Shown one piece after another: positions 36,376 to 46,939 of a stretch of 64,000 nucleotides of DNA. The DNA comes from Methylocapsa aurea. Lineage in GTDB: Bacteria; Pseudomonadota; Alphaproteobacteria; Rhizobiales; Beijerinckiaceae. Location: the NCBI RefSeq assembly GCF_000746085.1, contig NZ_JQKO01000008.1, forward strand, positions 1 through 64,000, in the 5' to 3' direction. Each line of letters begins with the position of its first letter. The stretch's first letter is position 1. Position numbers and translations under genes: made by a program. The notes under the pieces are model-generated. The model worked only from the letters and a program-made list of their open reading frames with translations. It searched no databases and was not told the DNA's origin.

Positions 36376-37608
36376 ATGATTTCCAAAAATAATGTGGACA
36401 AGAGCTTGAATCCGTCTGGCGCGAAACCGGCGGACAGCGATCGGACCGCATTGCATCTCTCGATCCTGGCGGCTGTTTTGTTTCTGCCCGTCGGATTGCA
36501 TTTGCCTTATTTTCCGGTGTGGTTGGCCGCTCGGGGACTTTCCGATGGCGAGATCGCGACCGTCATCGCCGCCCCGATGGTCATGCGCGTCCTGGCCACG
36601 CCGATTATCGCGGCGCTCGCCGACAGGCTTGGCATCGCGCTGGTTCTTTCCGCATGCGCGATGACGATGCTGGCCGGTTATTGCGGCCTCGACATTGTCG
36701 AGGGCTTTGCGGCGATCTTCCTTGGCGCGCTGGTCGTGGCGCTGGCGATGGGCGCGATGCTCCCGCTCGCCGACGCCTTGACGCTCAATGAGATTCGGCG
36801 CGTCGACGCCTTGGGTCAGCGCTCGATTGCTTATGGCCATATCCGGGTCTGGACCTCGGTGGGCGTGCTGACGATGATGCTGCTCTCTGGCAGGATCGTC
36901 GGGATATTCCCGGGCGAGCGGATTATTTTCGCGCTGACATTGGTTGCCTTGGCGCCTGTTTGCGTCGCCGTGCTGGCCGCCCTGAAGCTGAAAAAGGCCG
37001 GACCTTGGCGCGCGTCGGAAGGCGGCCGCATGACCGCAGACGCCGCGCGACTGCGGCTCGCAATCGTTTGCATCGCCGCCGCCGCCCTGATCCAGGCGAG
37101 CCATGCCGAGGTCTATTCCTTTGGCACCATCCACTGGCGGCAGGCGGGGCTTTCGTCTGATTTCATCGGCGCCGCATGGGCGATCGGCGTCGCCTCCGAG
37201 AGCCTGCTTTTTCTGCTCATGGCGCGTTTCTTCGGCGCGGAGAAAAACGCCATCGGCCTTCTCATGATCGGGGGCTTAGGCGCCGCCTTGCGCTGGTGGG
37301 CGATGAGCGCCGATCCCGAGCCTTGGCGTCTCATCGCCCTGCAGGCCATGCATGGTTTGAGTTTTGGCGCCACAACATGCGGCAGCGTCCTGCTCCTTGG
37401 CGGCCTCGCGCTCCCCACCCATCGGGCGCGGATGCAGGGCTGGCTCTCGGCGGCTTCCGCTCTCAGCTTGGCGGCGGCGACTTTCGCTTCCGGCAGGCTG
37501 ACTAGCCTCTTTGGGCAAAAGGCCTATCTCGCCATGGCGGCGCTGGCTTGCGCGGGTCTCGCGCTAGCGCTGGCCGCCGGCTCGCTCAAACGGCGGCTTC
37601 CCGCCTGA
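36376..37608 (+). CDS. MFS transporter, LacY/HcaT-like subgroup
   Basis: A 410-residue twelve-helix transporter. FLPVGLHLPYFPVWLAARGLSD split across helix one and its loop is the hallmark of the PPP/HcaT-like branch, close to LacY-type symporters. AALADRLG stands for the loop 2-3 motif, and TLNEIRR and YGHIRVWTSVG are also typical. The substrate is unknown. It starts 42 bases after the XRE-cupin stop, so the pair probably forms a regulator-transporter unit. ATG 36376 is chosen over TTG 36361. Confidence 0.86.
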   Translation: MISKNNVDKSLNPSGAKPADSDRTALHLSILAAVLFLPVGLHLPYFPVWLAARGLSDGEIATVIAAPMVMRVLATPIIAALADRLGIALVLSACAMTMLAGYCGLDIVEGFAAIFLGALVVALAMGAMLPLADALTLNEIRRVDALGQRSIAYGHIRVWTSVGVLTMMLLSGRIVGIFPGERIIFALTLVALAPVCVAVLAALKLKKAGPWRASEGGRMTADAARLRLAIVCIAAAALIQASHAEVYSFGTIHWRQAGLSSDFIGAAWAIGVASESLLFLLMARFFGAEKNAIGLLMIGGLGAALRWWAMSADPEPWRLIALQAMHGLSFGATTCGSVLLLGGLALPTHRARMQGWLSAASALSLAAATFASGRLTSLFGQKAYLAMAALACAGLALALAAGSLKRRLPA

Positions 37609-37673
37609 TTTGAAACGCAAGCGCATGGATGTCCAAAAGGCCGTAACCTCTTTGGGCATCGCGCCCGCGCTCG

Positions 37674-40600
37674 TCATTCGGCGGCGGACCGATCCTGTTC
37701 AAGGGCCTGCGGCGGGAATAGGAGTTTTTGCAGACGGTCTTCTTCTTTGCGCTTGTTGTGGTCCCGCGCGATCAGCGTGTACATCGCCGGCGTCACGAAC
37801 AGCGTGAAAATCGTGCCGATGCTCATTCCCGAGGCGATCACGATGCCGATCGCAAAGCGGCTGCGCGCGCCGGCGCCTTCGGCGATGATCAGGGGAATCA
37901 TGCCAACCACCATGGCCGCCGTCGTCATGAGAATGGGGCGCAGCCGCACTGCCGCCGCATGTTCGATCGCCGCGCGGCGGCTCATGCCTTCCTCTTCCTG
38001 GAGCCGGTTGGCGAATTCCACCATGAGGATCCCATGTTTGGAAATCAGGCCGATCAGGGTGACGAGGCCGATCTGCGAATAAATGTTCATGCTCGCCGCG
38101 CCGACGACGCCAAGAATGTTCAAAGGCAAGAGCGCGCCGAACATCGATGTCGGCAACGCGATGAGAATGATGAAAGGATCGCGAAAACTTTCAAATTGCG
38201 CCGCGAGCACGAGGAAGATCACGATGAGCGCGAAGGCGAATGTGACCAGAAGCGCATTGCCTTCCTGAATATATTGCCGGCTCTCGCCCTGATAATCGAC
38301 CGTGTATCCGGCGGGCAGGAGGTTCGCCGCCGTCTTTTGCAGAAAATCAATCGTCTCGCCAAGCGTATGGCCGGGGAAGGGCACGCCTTGCAAGGTCGCT
38401 GAATTCAATTGTTGGAAAGTCGGCAATCCATTCGGCTGCACGCTTGTCGACACGCTCGCCACCGTCGCCAGCGAGACAAGATCTCCCGAACGCGTGCGCA
38501 CCTGATAGCGCGTCAGCCAATCGGGCGTTTGCCTGAACTCCCGCGGCGCCTGCGCGATAACCTGGTAACTGCGGCCATTGAGGCTGAAGCGGTTGACGTA
38601 ATTGCCGCCAAGCAGGGTCGCCAGTGAGGTGCCAATCTCCTGCATGGTGATCCCGAGGCGGTTCGCCTTGTCGGCGTCGATCTTGAATTCGATCTGCGGC
38701 AAATCGAACTTGAGATCGCTGTCGGTGAAAATGAAGAGCCCGCTCTCGCGCGCGGCCTTCTCCACCTGCGCCATCACCTCGACGAGTTGGCGATAGTCGC
38801 CAATCGTGCGGATCACGAATTGAACCGGCGGGCCGCCAGTCGAGCCGGGCAGCGGCGGCGGCGAGAAGGCGATGATCTGGGCTCCGGTGACGCCCGAAAG
38901 CTTCGGCTGCAGCGCCTGAATGACCTCTTTCTGATTATGTGCGCGCTGGTCCCAGGCTTTCAGGATGAGGCCGCCGAAACCCTGATGCACGCCGCCTGAG
39001 CCGTTGATCAGAAACACATGGTCCTTTTCGGGGATTTGGTCCGCCGAGGCCTGAACCTGCTCGGTCGCCTTTTCCATGTAATTGAGGTTTGCGTATTGCG
39101 GCGTCTTGATCAGGGCGAAGACCACGCCTTGGTCCTCCTCCGGCGCAAGCTCCTTCGGCGTCGACATATACATCACGCCGGTCAGGCCGAGGACGCCGAT
39201 GAGGATCAGCACGGTCAAGGCGCGAAAGTTCAGCGTCTTGTGGAGGCGGCGCTGATAGGCTTTGCGCAACCAATCGAAGAGGCGATCCAGCAAGGCCGGA
39301 AAGCCGCGCGGATTGGCCTCCGGCGGCTTCAGGAGAAGCGAGCACATCATCGGCGACAAAGTGAGCGCGATGACGCCGGAGACAACGACCGCTCCGGCAA
39401 GCGTGAAAGCGAATTCGCGAAACAATGCGCCGGTGAGCCCGGAGACGAAGCCGATCGGCGCGTAGACGGCGGCGAGCGTGATCGTCATCGAAATGACTGG
39501 GCCAGTGATTTCACGCGCGCCCTGGGTCGCCGCCTCGACCGGCGGCATTCCTTCTTCCATGTGGCGATAGATGTTCTCAACGACGACGATGGCGTCGTCG
39601 ACGACGAGGCCGATCGCCAGCACGAGCGCGAGCAGGGTCAAAAGGTTCAGCGAATAGCCGAGCGCCAGCAGAATGATCATCACGCCGACCAGCGACAGCG
39701 GGATGGTCACGATCGGGATGATCGTCGAGCGAAAATTGCCGAGGAAGAGAAAAATGACGATGACGACGATGACGACGGCTTCCCCGAGCGTTTTCTCGAC
39801 CTCGTTGATCGAGGCGCGGATGAATTCGGTTGCGTCATAGGCGATCGCGGCTTCGAGGCCGACGGGCAATTGCGCCTTGATCTCGGGAAAGGCCTGCCTG
39901 ACGGCGTTGATCACATCCAGCGGGTTCGCGGTCGGGGTCGAATAGACGCCGATGAAAACAGCTTTCAGGCCGTCGAAAACGGAGGAGGAATCGACTGCTT
40001 CCGGTCCGAGTTCGATCGTCGATATATCGCCAAGCCGGATCAGCGCATCGCCATGCGCCGCGACGACCAACTGGCCGAAAGCCTTGGCCGAATTGAGCGA
40101 AGTCTGGGCGTTGATCGAGGTTTGGGTGAAATCGCCTTTGATCTGGCCCGCGGCGGCGGTGAAATTATTCGCCGCCAGCGCGATCCTGACATCGTTCGGG
40201 GTCACGCCGCGCGCGGCCATGCGGTTCGGATCCAGCCAAATCCGCATCGCGAAGGTCTGGCCCCCAAGAATTTGCGCATTGGCGACGCCGTCGATTGTTT
40301 GCAGCTTCGGTTGAATGACGCGCGTCATGTAATCGGTGATCTGCGAGGGCGTGAGAACCTTCGAGCTGAACGACATATAAAGAAGCGCGGTCGAATCGCC
40401 GGTCTGCTTTACGACGACCGGGTCGAAGGCCTCTCGCGGGAGAACATATTTGACTTGGTTCACCTTCGACAGCACGTCGGCGACGGCGCGGTCTGGATCG
40501 GCGTTGAGAAGCAGGTTGAGGGTGATCGTCGAGACATTCTGCTGAGAGCTGGAAATCAGCGTGTCGACGCCCTCGGCGCTCGCTACCGCCTGGGCGATCG

Positions 40601-40796
40601 GCGTCGTGATGAAGCCCTTGATCACGTCCGCATTGGCGCCCGGATATGTGGTCGTGATCGTGATCGTGGTGGAGGAAAGCGCGGGAAATTGCCGAACCTG
40701 CAGCTTGGAGGCGCATTCCAGGCCGATGAGCAGGATCAAGAGGCTGACGACGCTCGCCAGCACCGGTCGGCGAATGAAAATATCGGTAAATGACAT
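37674..40796 (-). CDS. RND efflux transporter, inner membrane permease
   Basis: The 1040-residue pump subunit belongs to the hydrophobe/amphiphile efflux group (AcrB, MexB, MdtB type). It begins MSFTDIFIRRPVLASVVSLL, with the first helix followed by the porter domain (TTTYPGANADVIKGFITTPI). Helix four carries the proton-relay aspartates in GLVVDDAIVVVENIYRHMEE. Its gene starts three bases after the adaptor stop, with AGGA inside the adaptor end. It exports drugs, detergents or metabolites using the proton gradient. No outer membrane channel gene is adjacent. Confidence 0.95.
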   Translation of the reverse strand: MSFTDIFIRRPVLASVVSLLILLIGLECASKLQVRQFPALSSTTITITTTYPGANADVIKGFITTPIAQAVASAEGVDTLISSSQQNVSTITLNLLLNADPDRAVADVLSKVNQVKYVLPREAFDPVVVKQTGDSTALLYMSFSSKVLTPSQITDYMTRVIQPKLQTIDGVANAQILGGQTFAMRIWLDPNRMAARGVTPNDVRIALAANNFTAAAGQIKGDFTQTSINAQTSLNSAKAFGQLVVAAHGDALIRLGDISTIELGPEAVDSSSVFDGLKAVFIGVYSTPTANPLDVINAVRQAFPEIKAQLPVGLEAAIAYDATEFIRASINEVEKTLGEAVVIVVIVIFLFLGNFRSTIIPIVTIPLSLVGVMIILLALGYSLNLLTLLALVLAIGLVVDDAIVVVENIYRHMEEGMPPVEAATQGAREITGPVISMTITLAAVYAPIGFVSGLTGALFREFAFTLAGAVVVSGVIALTLSPMMCSLLLKPPEANPRGFPALLDRLFDWLRKAYQRRLHKTLNFRALTVLILIGVLGLTGVMYMSTPKELAPEEDQGVVFALIKTPQYANLNYMEKATEQVQASADQIPEKDHVFLINGSGGVHQGFGGLILKAWDQRAHNQKEVIQALQPKLSGVTGAQIIAFSPPPLPGSTGGPPVQFVIRTIGDYRQLVEVMAQVEKAARESGLFIFTDSDLKFDLPQIEFKIDADKANRLGITMQEIGTSLATLLGGNYVNRFSLNGRSYQVIAQAPREFRQTPDWLTRYQVRTRSGDLVSLATVASVSTSVQPNGLPTFQQLNSATLQGVPFPGHTLGETIDFLQKTAANLLPAGYTVDYQGESRQYIQEGNALLVTFAFALIVIFLVLAAQFESFRDPFIILIALPTSMFGALLPLNILGVVGAASMNIYSQIGLVTLIGLISKHGILMVEFANRLQEEEGMSRRAAIEHAAAVRLRPILMTTAAMVVGMIPLIIAEGAGARSRFAIGIVIASGMSIGTIFTLFVTPAMYTLIARDHNKRKEEDRLQKLLFPPQALEQDRSAAE

Positions 40797-40799
40797 TCT

Positions 40800-42053
40800 C
40801 TATTCCTTCGGCAGGACTGCTGGCGGGTCGAGGCGCGCATCGGGGTCGATTCGCACGCGGGCGTCGGGCTGCAGCTTCAGCTGGCCTTCCGTCACGACTC
40901 GTTCTCCAGGGCGCAGGCCGTCGAGGATCGCGACGCGACTCTCTCGCGCGTCGCCGACGCGCACGAAGCGGCGCTCAATTTTCAACGGCTGATCAGCTGC
41001 GAAGGATTCGCCGCCTGCCGGCGCCGCTTGCGCCTCGCCGGCCCTCGGGCCGACGGGAGCGACTACGAAAACGCTATCGCCATAAAGGGAATAATTGATT
41101 GCCGTCTGCGGCAAGGTCACGACATTGACCGGCGCGCCGGCGATGACGTTCACATTGGCGAACATGCCCGGAAGCAACTGCTTCTTTTTGTTGTCGAGCT
41201 GGCCCCGCACCAAAACATTGCGGCTTTCCTGCGCGACGCGGGCGTCGATCGTCGCGATCGAGCCGCGAAAGATCTTGCCGGGATAGGCGTCGACCTCGAC
41301 CTCGATGACCTGACCGGGCTTCAAGATGTCCAACGATTTTTCAGGCACGGGAAAATCAACGAAAATCGGATCGAGTTGCTGCAAGGTAATGAGGCTCATT
41401 CCTGGCGACACATACTGGCCAAGATCATTTTTGCGAATGCCAAGCCGGCCCGAAAAAGGCGCGGCGATCGTTTTTTGGGCGATTATCGCGCGAACCCGCT
41501 CGACGGCGGCGGCGGCGGAATCGCGGGCGGCTTCCGCCGCGTCGAAATTGGCCTTGGCCGTATTGCCGCCGACGACCAACTGCCGCTGCCGCTCGAGGGC
41601 GAGATCGGCATTCTTCAGAGTCGCGAGATTGCTCTTGAGATCGGCCTGTTCGACTGAATTATCGATCTCAAAAAGAACCGCGCCTTTCTCGACGTCTTGG
41701 CCCGATTGGACGCGGACCGACACGATCACGCCGCCGATCTGCGGCGCGACTTCGATGCCTTGCACGGCGCGGAAGCTGCCGATGGCCGGCAATCGCGGCG
41801 TCCAGCTCTCGCTCTGCGCCGCGCTGACCGCAACGGTCGCGGGCGGCGGCGCCGCTTGCGCGATGATGGTCTTGATCATCTCCGGTTTGACGACGAATTG
41901 GAAATAGCCGACGCCGCCGCCCAGCGCGGCCAAGAGTATGAACACAAGGACAAAAATGATGATGCGTTTCACGTGATCGACCACAACGACTCGGGATGGA
42001 GAAAAGAAGAATGCATCGCGGGGTTTGGGCTCCTGCCAGATCGTCTTGGCCAT
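40800..42053 (-). CDS. RND efflux periplasmic adaptor (membrane fusion protein)
   Basis: The 417-residue adaptor has one N-terminal membrane helix (IIIFVLVFILLAALGGGVGYF). A biotinyl-lipoyl-like hairpin (VQSGQDVEKGAVLFEIDNS), a coiled coil (about 160-230, LERQRQLVVGGNTAKANFDA) and beta-barrel domains follow (SGRLGIRKNDLGQYVSPG). It links the RND pump to an outer membrane channel. I start at ATG 42053; a GTG shortly before MKRIIIF-like residues is also possible. It is first in the two-gene pump operon. Confidence 0.92.
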   Translation of the reverse strand: MAKTIWQEPKPRDAFFFSPSRVVVVDHVKRIIIFVLVFILLAALGGGVGYFQFVVKPEMIKTIIAQAAPPPATVAVSAAQSESWTPRLPAIGSFRAVQGIEVAPQIGGVIVSVRVQSGQDVEKGAVLFEIDNSVEQADLKSNLATLKNADLALERQRQLVVGGNTAKANFDAAEAARDSAAAAVERVRAIIAQKTIAAPFSGRLGIRKNDLGQYVSPGMSLITLQQLDPIFVDFPVPEKSLDILKPGQVIEVEVDAYPGKIFRGSIATIDARVAQESRNVLVRGQLDNKKKQLLPGMFANVNVIAGAPVNVVTLPQTAINYSLYGDSVFVVAPVGPRAGEAQAAPAGGESFAADQPLKIERRFVRVGDARESRVAILDGLRPGERVVTEGQLKLQPDARVRIDPDARLDPPAVLPKE

Positions 42054-42125
42054 GGTTGCAATGGGGCCGGTAAGGCCAAAGCGCGTCCGACTAGGCCGAA
42101 AATTATGGCCGCGGCCATCCGCCAT

Positions 42126-42880
<755 letters not shown>

Positions 42881-44383
42881 TCACCGCACGGAGCGCGCGT
42901 CGCTCGCGAGGGCGCGGCGGATCGCGTCGCGCCAACCGTCGATCAAGCGCGCTCTTTGCGGCGCGTCCATGGAAGGATCGAAGCGGCGGCCCTTCGCCCA
43001 TGCCTTGGCGATGGCGGCGAAGTCGGCATAGACGCCGCTCGACAGGCCGGCCAGATAGGCCGCCCCCAGCGCCGTGCTCTCGAGCATGATTGGGCGTTCG
43101 ACCGGCGCATCGAGAATATCCGCGAGGAATTGGCAGAACCAGTCATTCGCCGCCATTCCGCCATCCACCCGCAGCGCTTGTGGTCCGCGGACGGAAGCGT
43201 CACCGGTCAGAGCCGCCATCAGATCGAGAGTCTGGTAGGCGACGCTTTCCAAAGCCGCGCGGGCGATATGGGCGGCGCTGGCGTCCAGCGTCAGGCCGCA
43301 AATCAGGCCGCGCGCGTTCGGGTCCCAGTAAGGCGCGCCAAGGCCGACGAAGGCCGGAACCATATAGACCCCATGGTTGCTCGCAAGGCCGGAGGCCATC
43401 TCCTGCGTTTGAGCTGGATCCTTGATGAGGCCAAGGCCGTCGCGCAGCCATTTGACCGCGGCGCCGGCGGAAAAAATCGCGCCCTCGGCCGCATAGGTGG
43501 GGACGCCGTCGATCCGGTAGGCCACCGTCGTCAGCGCGCCGGGGTCCGTCGGCTTGGGGCGGGCCCCGATGTTGAGCAAGGCGAAGCAGCCGGTGCCATA
43601 GGTCGCCTTGGCCATGCCCGGTTCAAAGCAGGCCTGCCCAATCAGCGCCGCCTGCTGATCGCCCGCCATGCCGGCGATGGGTATCTTCACGCCGAACCAG
43701 TTTGGGGCCGTGGCGCCGAAGACGCAACTATTGTCGCGAACCGTTGGAAGCAGAGCTGCGGGAATCCGGAACAGCCTGAGAAGCTCGTCGCTCCAGCATT
43801 GGCGATGAATGTCGAACAGCAATGTGCGCGACGCATTGGCCGCATCGGTCGCATGGACCTGCCCGCCGGTCAGGCGCCAAAGAAGAAAACTGTCGATCGT
43901 GCCGAAGGCCAGCTTTCCCCGCTCGGCCTCGGTCCGCGCGTCCGCCACATGATCGAGAATCCAAGCGAGCTTGGTCGCCGAGAAATAGGGATCGAGAAGG
44001 AGGCCGGTCTGCGCTCGCGCCATAGCCTCCACCCCGTCCCGCCGCAAAAGCGCGCATTGATCGGCGGTGCGCCGGTCCTGCCAGACGATGGCGCGATGAA
44101 TTGGCGCGCCGGTGGCGCGGTCCCACACTGCAACAGTTTCGCGCTGGTTGGCGATTCCAAGCGCCGCGATCGGCGCATCGGCCTTTTCGATGACTTCGCG
44201 CGCCGTTTCGAGGACGTCGCGCCAGATATCCTCAAGATCGTGCTCGACCCAGCCCGAGCGCGGATAATGCTGCGGGAACTCGCGCTGGGCGGTGGCCTTG
44301 AGCCGCCCCGAGCCGTCGAAGAGGAGGCTTCGCGTCGAGGTTGTGCCCTGGTCAATCGCCAGGAGAAGGCTGCGGCTTGTCAT
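42881..44383 (-). CDS. glpK: Glycerol kinase
   Basis: GlpK phosphorylates glycerol to glycerol-3-phosphate. The 500-residue FGGY-family protein starts LLAIDQGTTSTRSLLFD and has QREFPQHYPRSGWVEHD. It also has NQRETVAVWDRATG, the substrate site VWQDRRTAD, GDQQAALIGQACFEPGMAKATYGTG and the C-terminal GPQALRVDGGMAANDW. It is normal in length. Its ATG overlaps the glpD stop (44380-44383), so it is translated after glpD. A GA/CT run follows the gene. Confidence 0.96.
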   Translation of the reverse strand: MTSRSLLLAIDQGTTSTRSLLFDGSGRLKATAQREFPQHYPRSGWVEHDLEDIWRDVLETAREVIEKADAPIAALGIANQRETVAVWDRATGAPIHRAIVWQDRRTADQCALLRRDGVEAMARAQTGLLLDPYFSATKLAWILDHVADARTEAERGKLAFGTIDSFLLWRLTGGQVHATDAANASRTLLFDIHRQCWSDELLRLFRIPAALLPTVRDNSCVFGATAPNWFGVKIPIAGMAGDQQAALIGQACFEPGMAKATYGTGCFALLNIGARPKPTDPGALTTVAYRIDGVPTYAAEGAIFSAGAAVKWLRDGLGLIKDPAQTQEMASGLASNHGVYMVPAFVGLGAPYWDPNARGLICGLTLDASAAHIARAALESVAYQTLDLMAALTGDASVRGPQALRVDGGMAANDWFCQFLADILDAPVERPIMLESTALGAAYLAGLSSGVYADFAAIAKAWAKGRRFDPSMDAPQRARLIDGWRDAIRRALASDARSVR

Positions 44384-45924
44384 GTCTGCGCTCCCCGATC
44401 ATGGCTTCGCGCGCTGACATAGGCGCAAACGCGGGCGCTTTCGCTTGGCGATAGGCGCAGCCCGAGCTTCGATCTCCGCCACAGAACGTCCTCTCCAGTC
44501 AGCGCCCATTCCTGGTCCATGAGGTAGTCGATCTCGGCCTGATACAGACCGGCGCCGAAATCGAGTCCCAAATCCTCCGGGGCGCGGGCCTTGCCAAGGA
44601 TCCGCTCGGCCCGGGTTCCGTAGGCGCGCGCGAGGCGTCTTGCCTGCGCGAGGGGCAACCAGGCGTGTTTGGTGTGGAATTGCCGCAGAAACAAATCGAA
44701 ATCGGCGCCCTCCATATCGCCGCCAGGCAGCGGCGCGGTTCGGGTCCATGGCTTTGGCCGCGCCGGTTCGAGATGCGCCGCCAGCATTCCGACCGCCCGC
44801 TCCGCCATGCGCCGATAGGTCGTGATCTTGCCGCCGAGGACCGATAAAAGGGGCGCGGCGCCCTCCGGCGCATCGAGATCTAGAACATAATCGCGGGTGA
44901 CGGCCGACGCGTTTGCGGCCTTGTCGTCGTAGAGCGGGCGGACGCCCGAAAAGCTGCCGATGACATCCTTTGGCCTTAGCGGGCTTTGAAAAAAATGCGA
45001 GACGGCGTCGCAAAGATAGGCGATCTCGTCCGGGCTGATCGCGACGCTGGACGGGTCGCCCGCGAATGGCTGCTCGGTCGTTCCGATGAGCGAGAATTCC
45101 TCGCCATGCGGCATGACGAAGACCACCCGCCGGTCTGCGTTCTGCAAGATATAGGCGTGGTCTCCCGCATAGAGCCGCGGCGCGATGATATGGCTGCCCT
45201 TGACGAGGCGCAGCTCCTTGCCGGTCTTGAGCCGACAGACGCGGTTCAGCACGTCTTGCGCCCAGGGACCGGCCGCATTGACCAGCGCGCGCGCCGTCAG
45301 GGTCGTTTCGGTCCCCTCCCGCGCATCCTGGAGCGCCACCCGCCAAAGCCCAAGCTCGCGCCGGGCGGAAAGGCAGCGCGTCCGCGTGCGAATCTCGGCG
45401 CCCCGCTCGCGGGCGTCAAGCGCGTTCAGCGCGACCAGCCGGGAATCGTCGACGGAGCAATCGAAATAGGAAAACCCGGTGGTTAGGTTCTTGTTGAGCG
45501 GCGCGCCCTCAAGGCTTCCGCTCAGTTTGATCCGCTTTGATCCCGGCAATCGCTTGCGCGGGCCGAGCCAATCATAAAGCAGCAATCCCAACCGAATCAT
45601 CCAGGCCGGGCGCACGCCCTTCTCATAAGGGAGGATGAAGCGCGTCGGCCAGATGATATGGGGGGCGGCGGCAAGCAGCGCCTCTCGCTCCGCCAGAGCC
45701 TCATGCACGAGGCGGAAATCGTAATATTCGAGGTAGCGGAGCCCACCGTGGATCAGTTTGCTTGACGCCGAGGATGTCGCGCCGGCAAGATCGCCTTGCT
45801 CGCACAGGGCCACGGAAAAGCCCCGGCCCGCTGCGTCGCGGGCGATGCCGGCTCCATTGACGCCGCCGCCGATGACGAGAATATCGACGTCCGCTGGTTG
45901 CGCCACGTCTCTGGCTCCGCTCAC
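44380..45924 (-). CDS. glpD: Glycerol-3-phosphate dehydrogenase (aerobic, FAD-dependent)
   Basis: GlpD oxidises glycerol-3-phosphate to dihydroxyacetone phosphate at the inner membrane, feeding electrons to quinone. The 514-residue product has the FAD-binding start DILVIGGGVNGAGIARDAAG. Other conserved regions are SSASSKLIHGGLRYLEYYDF, LVNAAGPWAQDVL and SVLGGKITTYRRMAE. It uses GTG 45924. It forms an operon with glpK; a glycerol facilitator and glpR are not in the window. Confidence 0.95.
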   Translation of the reverse strand: MSGARDVAQPADVDILVIGGGVNGAGIARDAAGRGFSVALCEQGDLAGATSSASSKLIHGGLRYLEYYDFRLVHEALAEREALLAAAPHIIWPTRFILPYEKGVRPAWMIRLGLLLYDWLGPRKRLPGSKRIKLSGSLEGAPLNKNLTTGFSYFDCSVDDSRLVALNALDARERGAEIRTRTRCLSARRELGLWRVALQDAREGTETTLTARALVNAAGPWAQDVLNRVCRLKTGKELRLVKGSHIIAPRLYAGDHAYILQNADRRVVFVMPHGEEFSLIGTTEQPFAGDPSSVAISPDEIAYLCDAVSHFFQSPLRPKDVIGSFSGVRPLYDDKAANASAVTRDYVLDLDAPEGAAPLLSVLGGKITTYRRMAERAVGMLAAHLEPARPKPWTRTAPLPGGDMEGADFDLFLRQFHTKHAWLPLAQARRLARAYGTRAERILGKARAPEDLGLDFGAGLYQAEIDYLMDQEWALTGEDVLWRRSKLGLRLSPSESARVCAYVSARSHDRGAQT

Positions 45925-46135
45925 GTTGAATCGTTAGGGGATTGTTTTCCGGCTGACGATAAAACGCCGGGAGCCGCTTCGTCCACGCTCAAGCGCGGTC
46001 AACGTCGCATCGACCACAGGGTTCCGCGCCGCGCCTTGGACGGAGCCGGCGCGGGCCTCCGTTGACGGAACCGGCTCAAACTGGTCTACATCCGCCGACT
46101 TCGCCAAGCTTTCGCATTTTGGACCGACGCCACGA

Positions 46136-46939
46136 ATGACCCCTCTGACCCCTTTTGAGAACGCCTGGCATTATCGCGAGTTGATACGAGCGGTGGTGCG
46201 GCGGGAATTGGCGGTGCGGTTTCGCGGCTCGATCCTTGGCTGGCTCTGGGCCATCTTCGGCCCACTCGTGATGCTGTCCGCCTATACCGTGATCTTCTCC
46301 AATGCGGTCGGGGTCCCCGCCTCGGCGAAGCAGGGCGGGGTCGGCAGCTACGCCTTGTCGATCTTCACTGGCCTCATCGTCTTCAACCTGTTTAGCGAAC
46401 TCGCTTACCGCTCTCCCGGTCTGCTGCACGAACATGCGGCGGTCATCAAGAAGTCGATTTTTCCGAGCGAGACGCTGGCCTGGACGGCGGCGATCCGCGC
46501 CTCCGTTTATGCTTTGATCAGCTTGGCGGTGCTTTTCGTCTTTGAGTTGGCGCTGACGTTCTGGCTGCCGCCGACGTGCCTGTTGCTGCCTTTCGTCGTC
46601 GTTCCCTTCTTCTTGTTTCTCCTCGGCATATCCTGGTTTCTGATGGCGCTCGGGTCGTTCACCCGCGATGTCGCCTATCTGATGATCTCGATCGTGCCGG
46701 TGTTCATGTTCGCGACGCCGATTTTTTATTCGATCGAGGATGTGCCGCCGCACCTGCGCTTCTACGTCCACTTCAATCCGATCGGAAATTATGTCGAGAT
46801 GATTCGCGATGTCGTCTTGTTCAACCGATTCCCAGATGCGCTGCTTTATCTCGGGACGGTCGGCGGTTCGCTCCTCGTCTTTTTCTTCTCCTATCGATTC
46901 TTCATGCAATACAAGGCCGTGTTCGTCGATGTCATCTGA
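46136..46939 (+). CDS. ABC-2 type polysaccharide export permease (Wzm-like)
   Basis: The 267-residue membrane protein has six hydrophobic helices and the family N-terminus NAWHYRELIRAVVRRELAVRFRGSILGWLW, split by the first helix. Later come the re-entrant regions AVIKKSIFPSETLAWTA and VYFHFNPIGNYVEMIRDV-like segment near the end. Such permeases export O-antigen, capsule or teichoic-type polymers in ABC-dependent pathways. The ATPase gene overlaps by 11 bases. Nearby glycosyltransferases support a surface-glycan role. Confidence 0.9.
   Translation: MTPLTPFENAWHYRELIRAVVRRELAVRFRGSILGWLWAIFGPLVMLSAYTVIFSNAVGVPASAKQGGVGSYALSIFTGLIVFNLFSELAYRSPGLLHEHAAVIKKSIFPSETLAWTAAIRASVYALISLAVLFVFELALTFWLPPTCLLLPFVVVPFFLFLLGISWFLMALGSFTRDVAYLMISIVPVFMFATPIFYSIEDVPPHLRFYVHFNPIGNYVEMIRDVVLFNRFPDALLYLGTVGGSLLVFFFSYRFFMQYKAVFVDVI

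Noticed and set aside
39018-40793. 591-codon open frame on the plus strand
   Set aside because: Antisense to the RND permease; composition rich in Arg, Asp and Gln, with no family features.
42956-44422. 488-codon open frame antisense to glpK
   Set aside because: glpK is well supported on the other strand; this frame has no domain.
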